Positions 25,790 to 37,679 of a stretch of DNA of 64,000 nt are shown piece after piece (position 1 is the stretch's first letter; every line of letters starts with the position of its first letter). The position numbers and the translations under genes are program-made. Under the pieces are notes generated by a model. The model was not told the origin of the DNA and did not search any database. It saw nothing but the letters and a program-made list of their open reading frames with translations. Origin of the DNA: Torreya grandis. Its lineage: Eukaryota; Streptophyta; Pinopsida; Cupressales; Taxaceae. The stretch covers positions 621,501 through 685,500 of the forward strand of contig JARHVA010000666.1 of NCBI GenBank assembly GCA_037957365.1, in the 5' to 3' direction.

Positions 25790-26100
25790 ATCCATCCATA
25801 GTGTCATAATAGATGAAAGATCAAGTGAAAATGTGTGCACCATAACACTCCTTAATTCTCTAGGTTATACACAATAAGATTTATAGGATACTTATAGAGT
25901 TGTCAAATCATTTTATGGGAATACACAAGATACTCTTAGGCACATAATGTTTCCTCTACAAGTGGTCCCTCTCATAGTGCCTACTCCATTTCTAGTCATA
26001 TTAAGCATATGGGTATTTAATATGCTACTAGACCACCCTTGGTTACAAATTATTAGAAAAATACCTTCTAAAATGCATAAATATCTCAAATAAATTCATG
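25790..26100 (+). pseudogene. Retropepsin remnant, X copy A
   Basis: Reads SVIIDERSSENVCTI around 25798-25842, where copy B has VMIDNGSS-NVCTI, so the D-T/S-G triad is broken (Asn-Gly replaced by Glu-Arg). A LPLQV-type strand and a PTPFLV block follow, as in gypsy proteases. Stops occur throughout. The protease would have cut the X polyprotein, and its presence next to gag is typical. Confidence 0.68.
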
Positions 26101-27005
26101 ATAATTAGGTGGTCAAAATTAAAGGAATCTAATAAATATATCCTTTTGAACAAAATGATGTTTACTTGTTATATAGAACAATTACCTGATATAGTTATTG
26201 AGCAACATGGTAATGAAATAGTTTACATAACTATTCAAGAGCATGATATACATCTTCCAAAGTAATTTTAGTTTTTTCATCTATTCATAAGCATAATCAT
26301 ATTGCAGAATTAGTTTCTCCATATGCTTATGAGCATGATGTAGTTACACATGAACATATTCATCTTATTTCATAAAGCATGGTTCATCCTCCTCTATACA
26401 AAGTGGCACATAAAAATAGGTATATATATCCTAAGGAACAACAGGCTATTCAAATAGCTTCACCATAGTTACATAGTGTTACATATTTTTCTCTTACACA
26501 TAATGATACAAGTTTACATGATCATATGAAAATTTATTTATAGGATTATATTACAGCATTAGCTCTTATTTAGATTCAAAGGCATCTAGAGTTGGCACTT
26601 CTTCATCATAAGAAGTCATTCCTTCTTACAATATAGTTGGGTATGCCTATATGTATTCTCTTGTTGAGATCATTGGTTGGATATAGCTTCCTACTTCCAC
26701 CCAATGTACTAGTTGGGATAAATCTATTTATTAATTACTTGCATTTTTATTGTACACAACTTCTTTAATTTTATGATAATTATTCTATCACCTTATCCAA
26801 GCATTATTATAACCCTTTGATTTACCTTTCACTTTGGTTCTTACCCTCTTAATTTGAAAACTAGTTCTAACATTCCAAAATATTTATCTCCATGGTATTC
26901 CATTTGCTTACCATTGCATATATCATACACCCTATGGTACTTACATGATTTATATTGTTAAGCTTTACATGAGGAGATATATCCTATTTCACATATGAGG
27001 AACAT

Positions 27006-27010
27006 GTACA
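27006..27010 (+). repeat. Left target-site duplication of Y
   Basis: GTACA here and at 34588-34592, an exact five-base duplication flanking Y. Joining the flanks restores the X sequence CATGTACATTCCTA.. seen intact in copy B near 42812. Confidence 0.9.
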
Positions 27011-28310
27011 TTTTTTATGATTTTTGGTGTTCATAAAATAAACATACAAGTAATAAAATCTATTTGAATGTAGTATTGTAATATACATATTTACACTAAA
27101 TTACAATCAATAATATATATTTTTCTAATTTAGCATGTGTAATAAATAAATTAAGAATAAAGTAGTTAAGGGATAAAAAGAGCATATCTTGTTTAATTTT
27201 ATGTTATGTAATATGATAATAATCATGAATCATCACAGGACTATAATAGAGATATGGGTTTTGTTCGCTCTAAATTCTAACTATGTTTACCCACTGGACA
27301 CATACATCCAATTTGGACATTTATATTGATAATATTGTCTTGATGTTGACTCTAGTGTATATACCACAATATAACTCCTTTTTTGAATTCATCAATTGGT
27401 TTTTTGGGGTTTTTTTTACCTTCCACTTGATGTCTTTAGATTTTTCACATAGGTTATCTCTCTCAATTTATTGATCAAAACCCTAAATCTAGTTCTCTTT
27501 GCCCTTGAATGATGCCCTGGGTAAAATGGGTTAGTGGGCACATGGTTTCCCGCTAACGCCAAACAAACCTCTATCAATTACTATTGCCTACATATCAAAT
27601 ACTTTGAATAGGGCCTCAAACTAATGTAATTCTCCCCTACATGTTGGCTTATGTGTAAATCATGCAATATGTGGAAATCAAGTATAACAATGATCTAACT
27701 TGTAACTTGGAAAATTAGGATCTTAGGATACTCATTCAGTACTTCATACTTATGTATGAATTTTCCATATGATTGATATAAAAATAGGAGAAAATAAGGA
27801 AGCTTTACTTTATTGATTGTTTGATTTAATGCTTTGATAAGCTGCCTTAGATATTTTCTAGGTGAGGAATGAATGAGGGTTAATTTTATATTTATATAAA
27901 TCCCTTTGGAGAATTAAATTACATTAAATCACATGGATAAACCATTAATAAATGTCTAATTTAAAAATTAAATGACTTTAGGGCACTAAACACTTGCATT
28001 GGAGCATGACACCTACATTGGCACAGGTGTCTATCATATATGCTAGTGTTTAGGGAATAAGAAAGTAGATACAGACTTAAAAATTGTAGAGGTGGAAGAT
28101 AAATAGGTTTACGAATTATGGAAAATTTATAAGTTTTGGTCCATAAACATAATATTAGTAAGACAAAGAGATAGGCCAAGGTTAAAAAGATAGAGTAGAT
28201 GCAAGACTTCCAAACTAGGGAAAGGTCTATAACTAAGAAAAATAACCAAGGTTTGAGTTTACCAAGTGTACAATACTAAGGAGCTACATAATTCATAAAT
28301 ATCATATAAA
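27011..28310 (-). mobile_element. Y element 3' LTR
   Basis: A 1300-base LTR aligned along its length with 33285-34587. In element orientation (minus) it is the 3' LTR. Its plus-strand left end TTTTTTATGATTTTTGG corresponds to TGTTTTATGATTTTTGG of the partner, so the terminal dinucleotide has mutated. The adjoining minus-strand sequence ATGTGGGAAAAA on the interior side is a reasonable polypurine tract. Confidence 0.9.
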
Positions 28311-28332
28311 TTTTTCCCACATTTAACCTAGT
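28311..28332 (-). other. Polypurine tract of Y
   Basis: The minus-strand reading AAATGTGGGAAAAA directly precedes the 3' LTR. It resembles the X tract (AGTATGGGAAAA at 36739-36749) and supports the minus orientation of Y. Confidence 0.6.
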
Positions 28333-30990
28333 AATGAAATTTATAGTTTAAAGGATATGAATATGTACCCACTTGTCTATAGCACACCTTATCTTTATGT
28401 GAGTCCAACTTGAGTACTTTGCTAGTGACTAACTTGTGTATCAATGTAACCACCTTGCCTATTGGCAATTTGATTTGAAATATGTGTCATTTTAATAATT
28501 TTAACTAATATTAGGACATATATATAAATATGTAAAGTATATATATCTAAGGAGATAGAGAGAAAGAGAGATTGAAAGGCATACACCCTTAACCTTGGAG
28601 AAAAGGTGATTTACCACTTGATAGTTGAGATTAGCTCAACCATGCAACCCAATCATACCTATAACCTAGTGAGCATGAGTGAACAAAGTCAACTCATAAT
28701 ATAAAATTGGTAAGGCTATATGATACTATCAAATCTAACATAAAAACATGGAAATATTGAGTTATTTAATCACCTCAACCATACTAAAAGTGAACCAATT
28801 AATACAATATATTGGCTCAATACAGTCCATAAAATTACATCTTAATGGGTGATGATAGTCATTGAGAGTGTTTTGAAATATAAAATTTATTTTAATTATG
28901 TAATAATAGGCACACATTTCATAACATATGCACTTAGATATGTCTCGTGTTAAAACTATGTATAACAATGGTACCAATGTATATAATTTTGCCACAACTA
29001 TAAATCTGAATTATATAACTATGTGTTTTGTCCAATTAAAAAACTATGTAATTGTGAAAACTATGTTTCCAAATCATTCCCCCACTACATGTGGAGAAAT
29101 ATGAAAACTAAAATAAGTGCCAATGTGGAGGACATATTTCCAAAACATTCCCCCACTGAATCTGGGTATGCCAAATACTAATTACGTGTAGAGAACATGC
29201 TTCCAAAACATGCCCCCACTAAATATAAAACTATGCCAAATGTGAAGAAGTGTGGAAAACATGATTCCAAATCATGCCTTAAATTTATATGGAAACTGTT
29301 AATGTGTGTAATCCATGCCTATATGGCATGCCCCTACTGAATCTAGAAACTATGAATTTGTGGTAGCCATGCCTCTATGACACACCCTCACTAAAATCTA
29401 AAAACTATGCCAAATGTGGAGAACATTCTCTATGACATTCCCCCACTAATATGCCCCCATTTGAGGTGAGTTAAGAATATAAAATGGTAGTTACCTTACC
29501 TCAAAAGGATAATATAACTATATAATCTATGAATGAAACCATGTAATATATATAAGGAACATGTCTAGGTAAATTTGGTATTAAATTGCATAGAATAATG
29601 TGATCACATGAATGCATGAGATGCATGATAAATATGATGGAAAAATAAGATAATAATAGTAAAATATTAATAAATAAATAAATAAACACACACACACACA
29701 AGAACAATCAAAATCAAGTCAACATACAATGTTCCTAGGAGACTGCAAATAAGGGGCATGTTCAAATTACACATAATCAAAGGTACATGACTTATTTCAA
29801 TGTCCACAAAATAAAGGATGACATATTCAAATATCCATACAATAAAAAATGACATATTTAAATGTCAAATAAATAACACATAGGCACAAGGGCTATAAAC
29901 AAAGGAGCATACTCAAGTGCTAGAATAGCAAGACAATAGCAAGGCAAGACACTCAAGGAAGTACATAAAGGAAATAATAAGTAGCCAAGATAAACATATC
30001 ATAATATCCCATGGATAAAATGTGTTAGTCAAAAAAATTTAAGTACATAGCATATCAAGTAACCTATATAATATATAATCATGGATAAAGGCATGTGTGA
30101 GTACATATATAAGATCAAACATGATAATGTGAAATTACCATATAATGATATAACCTAGATGTATCATGGTCAGATAAGGTGGATGCCCCCAACGTCCTAG
30201 TGACATGAGTAGAGGGAAATCTCAACATCCAAAGTGCATAGATAATGTATCTATGTACATATATAAAATATTGATATGCCATCTACCAACACATAACCAA
30301 CAACATATATGCTAATGACCTAATATAACATGTAAATAATGGAAATATTTTTGGATTTTTAAAGATTTTAATTTTTTTATTATTTTTGGAATATGTGCAA
30401 AGAAATAACTATCCTATGATTGCATCTAATGGATGTTCATAGGTATCTTCCCTCTGGTAACCTCGTGAAATAAACTAGTGGTACTGCCAAGAAGCATGTA
30501 TAAGTGCCATATTTATCACTGTATAATCTATCATGCTCTATGGTTTCTTTGACATAAAAATTATGGGAACATGTTTAGGTGTGATTGATATATTAACATG
30601 GTGTGTACTATAATTAATAATTTTTTCATGGTCCTTTGGTAGTTTAGTATTTGGTATTCTTACTTTAAATGAAAATGTATGTTTATATATTTTTTCATTA
30701 TGTATACATTACTTGCATTTGTTTTAGGTAATGTATGTTTGGATATGGTAAATTGTATAGTGATATTATATATTTCACTTTAATTAAATTTTAATTTTTT
30801 TATTAATGAGGCAATCACTATATACAATAAAAATTATTTGGAAACAATAAAGCTCAACTATAATGATCATCTAGTAATGAAACTAATGGTTTGGTTTTTG
30901 TCATTGACTCTAAAGTATCTATAGAAATATGTTGTGTATTTTTATGTATATATTTAGGTACCCATATATGTTTTGTAGGTTCACCTTATC
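28333..30990 (-). other. Y 3' region without recognised genes
   Basis: About 2.7 kb between the gag-like region and the 3' LTR. No reverse transcriptase, RNase H or integrase motif was found in any frame. It holds degenerate tandem repeats (29040-29460) and simple repeats near 29670-29700 (AAAT and CA). Y therefore looks non-autonomous. Confidence 0.55.
29040..29460 (-). repeat. Degenerate tandem repeats near Y 3' end
   Basis: About six imperfect units, roughly 60-80 bases apart, sharing a core like CCAAAACATGCCCCCACT followed by AAACTATGCCAAATGTGGAG. Cores recur near 29080, 29150, 29215, 29275, 29330, 29390 and 29440. On the coding (minus) strand each core carries AGTGGGGGCATG, so the array also repeats a G-rich purine motif. 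Tandem repeats near the 3' end are known from Tat-lineage elements. Confidence 0.75.
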
Positions 30991-30999
30991 CACATGTAT

Positions 31000-33000
31000 C
31001 TTTATAAAGGATCTAATCAACTGATGGTTCCTTGGTGGGATCAGTGTGGGAGAGATCAGTCATGGGAAATGGTGCACTAAGAGAAGGACTTCTACTAGTG
31101 GTCACCTTTTGTGAAGATTTATAGACCATGTGATCCTTAAGATGATCATCATGGTATGTCTTGACCCTCTTATAATATCCTCTTGATAAATTATGTGAAA
31201 TAGGTCTAGATATGTCTTTTCTAAATGCAATAATTTCTTGATTAGCTAGCTATGTAAACTTTTGCTCAAGAGAAAAATAATAATTATCTTGGTTCCTATT
31301 TATACCATGGTAAGTGAAAAAGCATTGTCCTTTCACCTTTCCAAATCTATGTGGTGGGTAATGATAATTATGAGGTAGCGTTATCATTCATTTATCCAAT
31401 AGTGTGTGCAATATATCATGGGATCTATCACAATACCAATCAAACTGAAGAGGCTATCATTTGGTAGAGATATATGATATATCTATGGGAGATACTATGT
31501 AACCATGATATTTTCCTTTGTTTAATACATTTATCATTTGTTCTTTGACATGTGTTATTGGTTCTACAAAAGGTGTTTAAATTGGCTCATGATATTTTGT
31601 AACTTTTTGATTTATCTTGGAAATATGATCCTTATCATGTTTAGTTTTTGATGAAGAGATATAAAACTTGGTTTGAGTATTCATTAGATTACATGAATGT
31701 TTATTAACATCCCCATATAAGGTATCAAATGAAAAAAATGGCTTATGCAATTATCTTTCTTTTATTGGATAAATAATAATGCTACTAAATATAAATTGTA
31801 CTTCCAAATCTAATGGTGTATAATTTAGGGAACATAAAGCATCCTTAAATAGAATAACATATTCTTGTATAGACTAATTTTATATTTATGATAATGCTTT
31901 AAAATGTTTCAATGATAACTTAGTTAAGGTATAATGATGAAAATTTCCATATAAATACATCTTTAGCTTTTTTTGAAAGTTGATAAGGAACCATTTGGAA
32001 GGCTATAAAACCAATCAAGAGCCCCTTAGGTTAAGCTGAAATGAAAAGCCTTTAAGAGCAAGCTTCCATTTTGGGCCCAATATTCAAAGGAGTGTATATA
32101 TTTTTTTAAATGAATAGTAATATCCCCTTAACCATCAAAGGAGGAGAACTTAGGCATAATAAAGTTTGAAGGATAAGGATTCTCAAATACATCTTTAGTA
32201 ATAGGTTTCTCTACTAATATATTCTCCTCAAAAATAGCCTCATAAGAATAAATTTGTAGCTTAAGAGTGTTGAATTATTGTTTCAAATATCATATGGTAG
32301 TCATAATAGATAAAATATCATAAGAAGAGGTCAAATTTTACTTAGAGACTTTAAATTACCATTCATATGAAACATAAGAATGATAAACTCTTTACCACCC
32401 TCTAAAATAAGATCATTACATAGGTTTAAAATATTTTTTAAAGGAACACCCATGTCTAAAGAGACAATTATATATTTTTTAATAACATGAAGATTGATAT
32501 CATTATCATTTTAAGGTGCAACATTGCTCTAAATTTCATGATATACTATAGGATAAGGAGAAATAATTTTACTATTTTCACTAGAGTGATCTAAATAAAG
32601 AACAATATTTTAGACACTATCATTATTTTGTAAAGAAAACACACACTCATCTTTTTAAACATTTAACTCATGTGAAACAGAAGGAAAACATTCAATTTTA
32701 GAGTCATCTTGAGAATTTATGCATGAAACATCTTCATCATCTTGAATGCTAACTTATTTAATATCTATTGTATCACCTTCAATAAAAGGAATTGGTTTTA
32801 CCTTTCTACGCCTTTGGATATTGAAATGTAATTAAAGGAAAGAGGCTCCTCATATTCACATTCAAGGTCATACTCATACCATATGAAGACATGTTATTTT
32901 CAATATAATCAATTAAACTTACATTTTCATCCTTAGTTTTTTCACTATCATAGGTATAAGGAATAGAAGTGGATTTATCATGATTTTTATATGCCATAAT
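31000..33000 (-). pseudogene. gag remnant of Y
   Basis: Minus-strand coding-like region starting a few hundred bases after the Y primer site. The open stretch 32997-32806 is hydrophilic. Near 32165-31940 the order of motifs resembles the plant retrotransposon Gag domain across frameshifts: PKFSSFDGKG-like start, Y-W-A-x-NGS-like helix, and an L-x-W-F-Y-S-L-P-N-G-S-like block followed by a KKAKDVF..KFSSLY helix. Downstream, 31740-31020 stays readable for long spans (for example ISHNLSRGYYKRVKTYHDDH) but shows no protease triad. Stops and frame changes are frequent, so it is a fossil. Confidence 0.62.
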
Positions 33001-33267
33001 ATCCTCATATGAAATACATTGATAATTAAGAATATTAAATAAGCTATCCCAAGGATGGGGCTTTGAATGACCTTACCTAAGGACATCCATAACTATTCAT
33101 CCAATCACAAAAAAATCAAGTACAATGCCTAGAAAAAAAAGGTAGATTAAGAATGGTTTAAGTTATTCCCATACAATCATATCTAAAAAATAAATATAGG
33201 AATCTGAAGTAAACTTTTGAAGGATGAAACCCTAATGTGCAAACTAGCATTTTGGTTCAAAAAATAG

Positions 33268-33284
33268 AGGATGGGTTCACCAAA
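33268..33284 (-). other. Primer-binding-site-like sequence of Y
   Basis: On the minus strand the LTR end ..AAAACA is followed at once by TTTGGTGAACCCATCC. The core matches the X and Z junctions. It sets the orientation of Y and identifies 33285-34587 as its 5' LTR. Confidence 0.7.
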
Positions 33285-34587
33285 TGTTTTATGATTTTTG
33301 GAGTTCACAAGAGAAACATACAAGCAATAAAATATATTTTAATTTATTATTTTAATATTCAAATTTACACTAAAGTACAATTAATAATACATTTTTTTCT
33401 AATTTAGCATGTGTAATAAATATAACAAGTACAAAGTAGCTAAGGGATAAAAGAGAGCATATCTTGTTTGATGTTCTATTCTAGAATATGACAACAATTA
33501 AGAATCATCACAGGATTGTAACAAAGATCTGGGTTCTATTATATCTAAATTATGATTGTGTTTAACAAATAGACACTTGCACCTAAGTTGGACACCTGTA
33601 TTGATGATAGTGTCTTGATGTTGATGCTAGTGTTTAGACCATAATATAGCTTTGATTTTAAATCCATCAATTAGGTTTTTGTAGTTTTTTTCACCTTCTA
33701 CCTAATGTCTTTAGATATTGCACACAAGTTATTTCACTTAGTTTATTGATAAAAACCTAGGTCAACTTTTCTTTGCCCTTTAATGATGCCCTGGGGAAAA
33801 ATGGGTTAGTGGGAACATCGTGTTGAAATGACCATAAATACCCCTATATCAACAAGTGTTGCCTACATAGCCAATACCTCGAAGGGGGCCTCATATTGAT
33901 GTAGTTATCCCCTATGTTTTGGCTTATGTGTGAATCGTGCAATATTTGAAAATTAAGTATAACAGTGACCTAGTTTGTAACTTGTAAAATCAAGATCTTA
34001 GTTTACTCTTTCAGTAATTCAGACTTATGTATGTGTTTTACCTATTATTGATATGAAAATAGGATAAAATATGGAATATTTTCTTTATTTAGTGCTTACT
34101 TGAATGCTTTGAGAAGTTACCTTACATATTTTATAGGTGAGGAATTAATGAGGGTTAATATTATATTTATATCAATTCCTTTGGAGAAGTAACTCACATT
34201 AAATAACTTAGGATGACCAATTAGGATACATTTCATTTGAAAAATAGATTAATTTATGGCACTAGAAACTTTTGTCATAGTATGACACCTACATTGATGC
34301 ATGTGTCTATCTTGGATGTTAGTGTCTAGGGAACAAAAAATTAGGTACATACTGAAAACTTGCATATGTGGAATATAAGTAGGTTTTAAGCATCTTGAGA
34401 AAGATAAAAGGTTTGGGTCATCAACATAAGACTGGTCTAACTAATATATATACCAAGGGGCATAATATAGAGAATATTTAAGACTTATAAAAATGGGAAA
34501 GGTCTAGAACTGAGAGGAACAACCAGGGTCTGAATTTACCAAATATATAAGATTAAGGTATTATATAATTCATAAATATCATCTATA
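33285..34587 (-). mobile_element. Y element 5' LTR
   Basis: A 1303-base partner of 27011-28310. Its plus-strand start is TGTTTTATGATTTTTGG and it ends ATCATCTATA before the GTACA duplication. In element orientation it therefore begins TATAGATG (expected TG, mutated) and ends AAAACA. Blocks such as GATGCCCTGGG..AATGGGTTAGTGGG are shared. The two LTRs differ at many sites, so Y is old although younger than X copy A. Confidence 0.9.
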
Positions 34588-34592
34588 GTACA
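34588..34592 (+). repeat. Right target-site duplication of Y
   Basis: GTACA, identical to 27006-27010. Confidence 0.9.
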
Positions 34593-36749
34593 TTCCTATT
34601 TACCAAGTATATTTTATCTACATATCTATGAGACAAAGTTAAATATACATTGGGGACACACCGCTTACCTTCCTCCTTATCATGTTATGCTTATAAAACT
34701 TGTTGAGTATTGTTAGAATCCCTCCTACTTCCTATTTCTTCAAAACATAGATTCTTATAACCTATTTTAAAATATCTTTTAGCATTCTAACATTGTCAAA
34801 AATTCAAAAACATGAAAATATTTCAAAAAATTCAATAAATAAATAAATCAAAATATTGTGAAAGATTCAAAATCAAGACCTAAAAGCACTTTCAAATGTT
34901 TTTAGCATACTTTATTTCACATGATGTGTATTATATGTTAAATAGATAACATGTCTCATATTTCAATACATAATTCTACTCATGAGGTACTTGCGTATGA
35001 TACATGACATACTTTTATATGATTATTTGATGTCAAGCTTCCCTTATTACCTAATAACCTTGCTAAGTTGTAGCATCTCTTCATTCTCTATGAACACTTT
35101 AACAGGTTGTTTTTATCCATAATTTCTCTATCATGTTGAGTTATATATCATACAAATGTCTTGATAAATCACTCATATTTTTCAAAGGTATTACATGAAA
35201 TATGTTAATTTTTAACATTCACATTCATACATATGATGGAATTATACTAGTCTCAATTTTTAAATGTTTTGTTTTGCATTCTTATTTTACTACATTATAA
35301 GTTAGACTTACTTATTGTGTGTGGACCTTGGCCTTATATGTTTACATTATTTCTTGTATGTAATAATTATTCTATTTGTGTGTCCCTTGGCTTTGTGTTT
35401 TATTAGACATTTTACATGTCCCTTGTATGTGGCTTATTGAGCCTTATGAGTGACATATTATGCAAATTATATCACATTGTAGGAATTTACACATATGATT
35501 TGTTTCTTAATACTATAGTGTCATGATTAATATCATTAATTTTATCTAATTTACTATGGTGCCATGATTCATGTCATGCATCACTTATATGCTTTATTAC
35601 TACTTTAATTCCATGATGCATATCATGCATACTTTGCTTCTATTCTTCAATGATAAATCTTTATAACATATGCTTCATATTCAAAGTCAATGTTCTATTC
35701 CATATTATGAATGAAATCAAATTAAAATATTCAAAATGATATATCTTTCACATATGTTTCTTTTATGGATATAAGTGAATCACATGTTACATCTCTCATT
35801 TAAAAATGGGGGCATCACAATGATCTTGCTTATAACATTCAAACTTCATGATATTCATTTTTATATATTTATGGAAATATACAATTTTAAAATGGAAATA
35901 TGATCCAACATTTTCATAGTATGGGGTTATGTGGCATGCATGTGTACTCATTCCTACAGTTTAAAATTACAAGTAAAAAAAATATAGAAAGTTTCAAAAA
36001 GATTCAAAAGGTTTGAAAAGTGGTAAAAGTTCAAAATTTGAAAACAAAAATTACAAATTCAAATATCATTTCAATATAGCATAAATATAGAGGTCATGGT
36101 ATTCATTCATGTCCATGTTTTTACTGTGTGGTTTTTAAAATTTTCAATTTTCATGTTTCACAGTTGCAAGGTTTCAAATAGAATATAGATCCATCTATAG
36201 TGGTATGATTCATCTCAATTATAAATGGGCCATGATAGAGTTTAGTGACACTCAATGTCTATGGGTTCTCTTTTTTAATATGTAGAGAGTCATAGTTCAT
36301 GGTTCCACCCTTTGAATATTTTATAGATTACTCTAAACATTCAAATGAGAATTAAATCATGAAATGGTTTTTAAGAGAATTAAATGGTTTTCAAAGTGTG
36401 ACTTGATCACTCTCAATTCACTATAGTTCAACACTTATCCAAATGTCCCTACAAGGGCCACGAAAAATATTCCATCTTTAAATTACAAGTTAATTAGGTT
36501 GCATACTATTTTTAGGTGTATACTTTCCTTGCTCTCTTTGGAAATTATAAATAGAAAATTTCATATTTTAATTTTCAAATATTAGAAACTATTACTTTTA
36601 GTGGCATTGTTGTAGGTTTTATTACATTAAGTAATCTTTCATAATCAAGCTTTGCATATAAATACAAAGTGTGTATACATACTCATGTTCGTATAAACTT
36701 TACTCTTGTAATTTCAAATTGTGTATCACTAGAATAAAGTATGGGAAAA
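34593..36749 (+). mobile_element. Family X interior, copy A, right part
   Basis: Continues copy A after Y. Segments such as ATTGGGGACACACCGCTTACC and CCTTATTACCTAATAACCTTGC align with copy B at 42870-44920. It is apparently non-coding, with no polymerase or integrase motif. It ends in the polypurine tract AGAATAAAGTATGGGAAAA (36731-36749) directly before the next LTR. Confidence 0.8.
36731..36749 (+). other. Polypurine tract, X copy A
   Basis: AGAATAAAGTATGGGAAAA immediately precedes the LTR start TGTAAACACG. The equivalent in copy B (44902-44920) is AGAATAAAGTTTAGGAAAA. This would prime plus-strand DNA synthesis. Confidence 0.75.
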
Positions 36750-37679
36750 TGTAAACACGTAAAATTAATCATTAAGTGCTTAACAATGCTTATTCTCGAC
36801 ATCCTTACCCTTACTTGGTCTCTTCATTATTTCACTAACTTTAAATCTATAAGAGAGACTTCATTATATTGTAAACACTAAAAATAGCATATAAACATCC
36901 TTATTTCAGCTACAATAATCCCTATTCTACTCACCTACCCATATTTAAAATCAAGGATATGGTCAATCAAGACACAACTATAGTGCACCCCTATTCTCAT
37001 TATGTATACTTATCCTAAAAGATTGAAAATTATTATTTTTAACACAACGATGATGTAGGTAAATTTCACACAGTTATTAGTTACAATGATATTACATAAT
37101 CATATCTATTTTTATTTTAGGGAGGTTTATACATCCCTAGGGCCTTTTACTATTTTTTATCCAGTTTCCATTTTTTATAAATTATGTAGCATATTATATT
37201 TGAATCTATTTTAATATCATATCAATACATATCAAAATTTCAATATCAATAGTTTAATACCATTAGTTTAAGACACTTAAATTAAAAGGATTAATCAATC
37301 TAGTGAACTCATTATTTTGAGAACATTGTTTGTTATTTTTTCCTTCATTTTTGGGATATGATTTATTTCAAATTTATGTAAATTCCTGACACTAAAATAA
37401 AAAAATATTCAACCTTGGATAATATCCTACACAAAATAATTTAATTCATTCACTCTTGGATTAAACATGACATTGAAAAAACTATCTTGTCACCTTAGAT
37501 TATTCTGACACATAATCTATTTCTTTCAAATTTACTTTATCTTGTCACCTTGCTTTGAAATATACTTGATTTATAAAAATAAAAATCTTTTGATCTTTTA
37601 TCATTATTTTCATTTACTTTTTCTTATTTTCGAAACTATTTTCTAGTAGTTTTAAAACTACTTAGTGACTGAAGTGAAG
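36750..37679 (+). mobile_element. Family X 3' LTR, short type, truncated (copy A)
   Basis: Follows the copy A polypurine tract and is of the short type, like the copy A 5' LTR at 9569-10643, lacking the central block of about 690 bases. It stops at ..TTAGTGACTGAAGTGAAG, short of the normal LTR end, and a complete long LTR starts at the next base. Confidence 0.8.

Larger units (their letters stand above)
23165..27005 (+). mobile_element. Family X interior, copy A, left part
   Basis: Resumes the X element interrupted by Z. TAAGATGAGTG..CATACCCTCAAAACTAGGG matches the segments after the LTRs at 39470 and 46690. It contains a leader, a segment not shared with copy B (about 23410-24245), gag (about 24500-25140), a knuckle region destroyed by an AT repeat, a retropepsin trace (about 25790-26100) and a downstream region without recognised domains. 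No reverse transcriptase or integrase was found. It is interrupted at 27010 by element Y and continues at 34593. Confidence 0.8.

Noticed and set aside
29040..29460. CRISPR-like regular repeats
   Set aside because: Units are degenerate, the spacing is irregular and the context is a plant retrotransposon 3' region.
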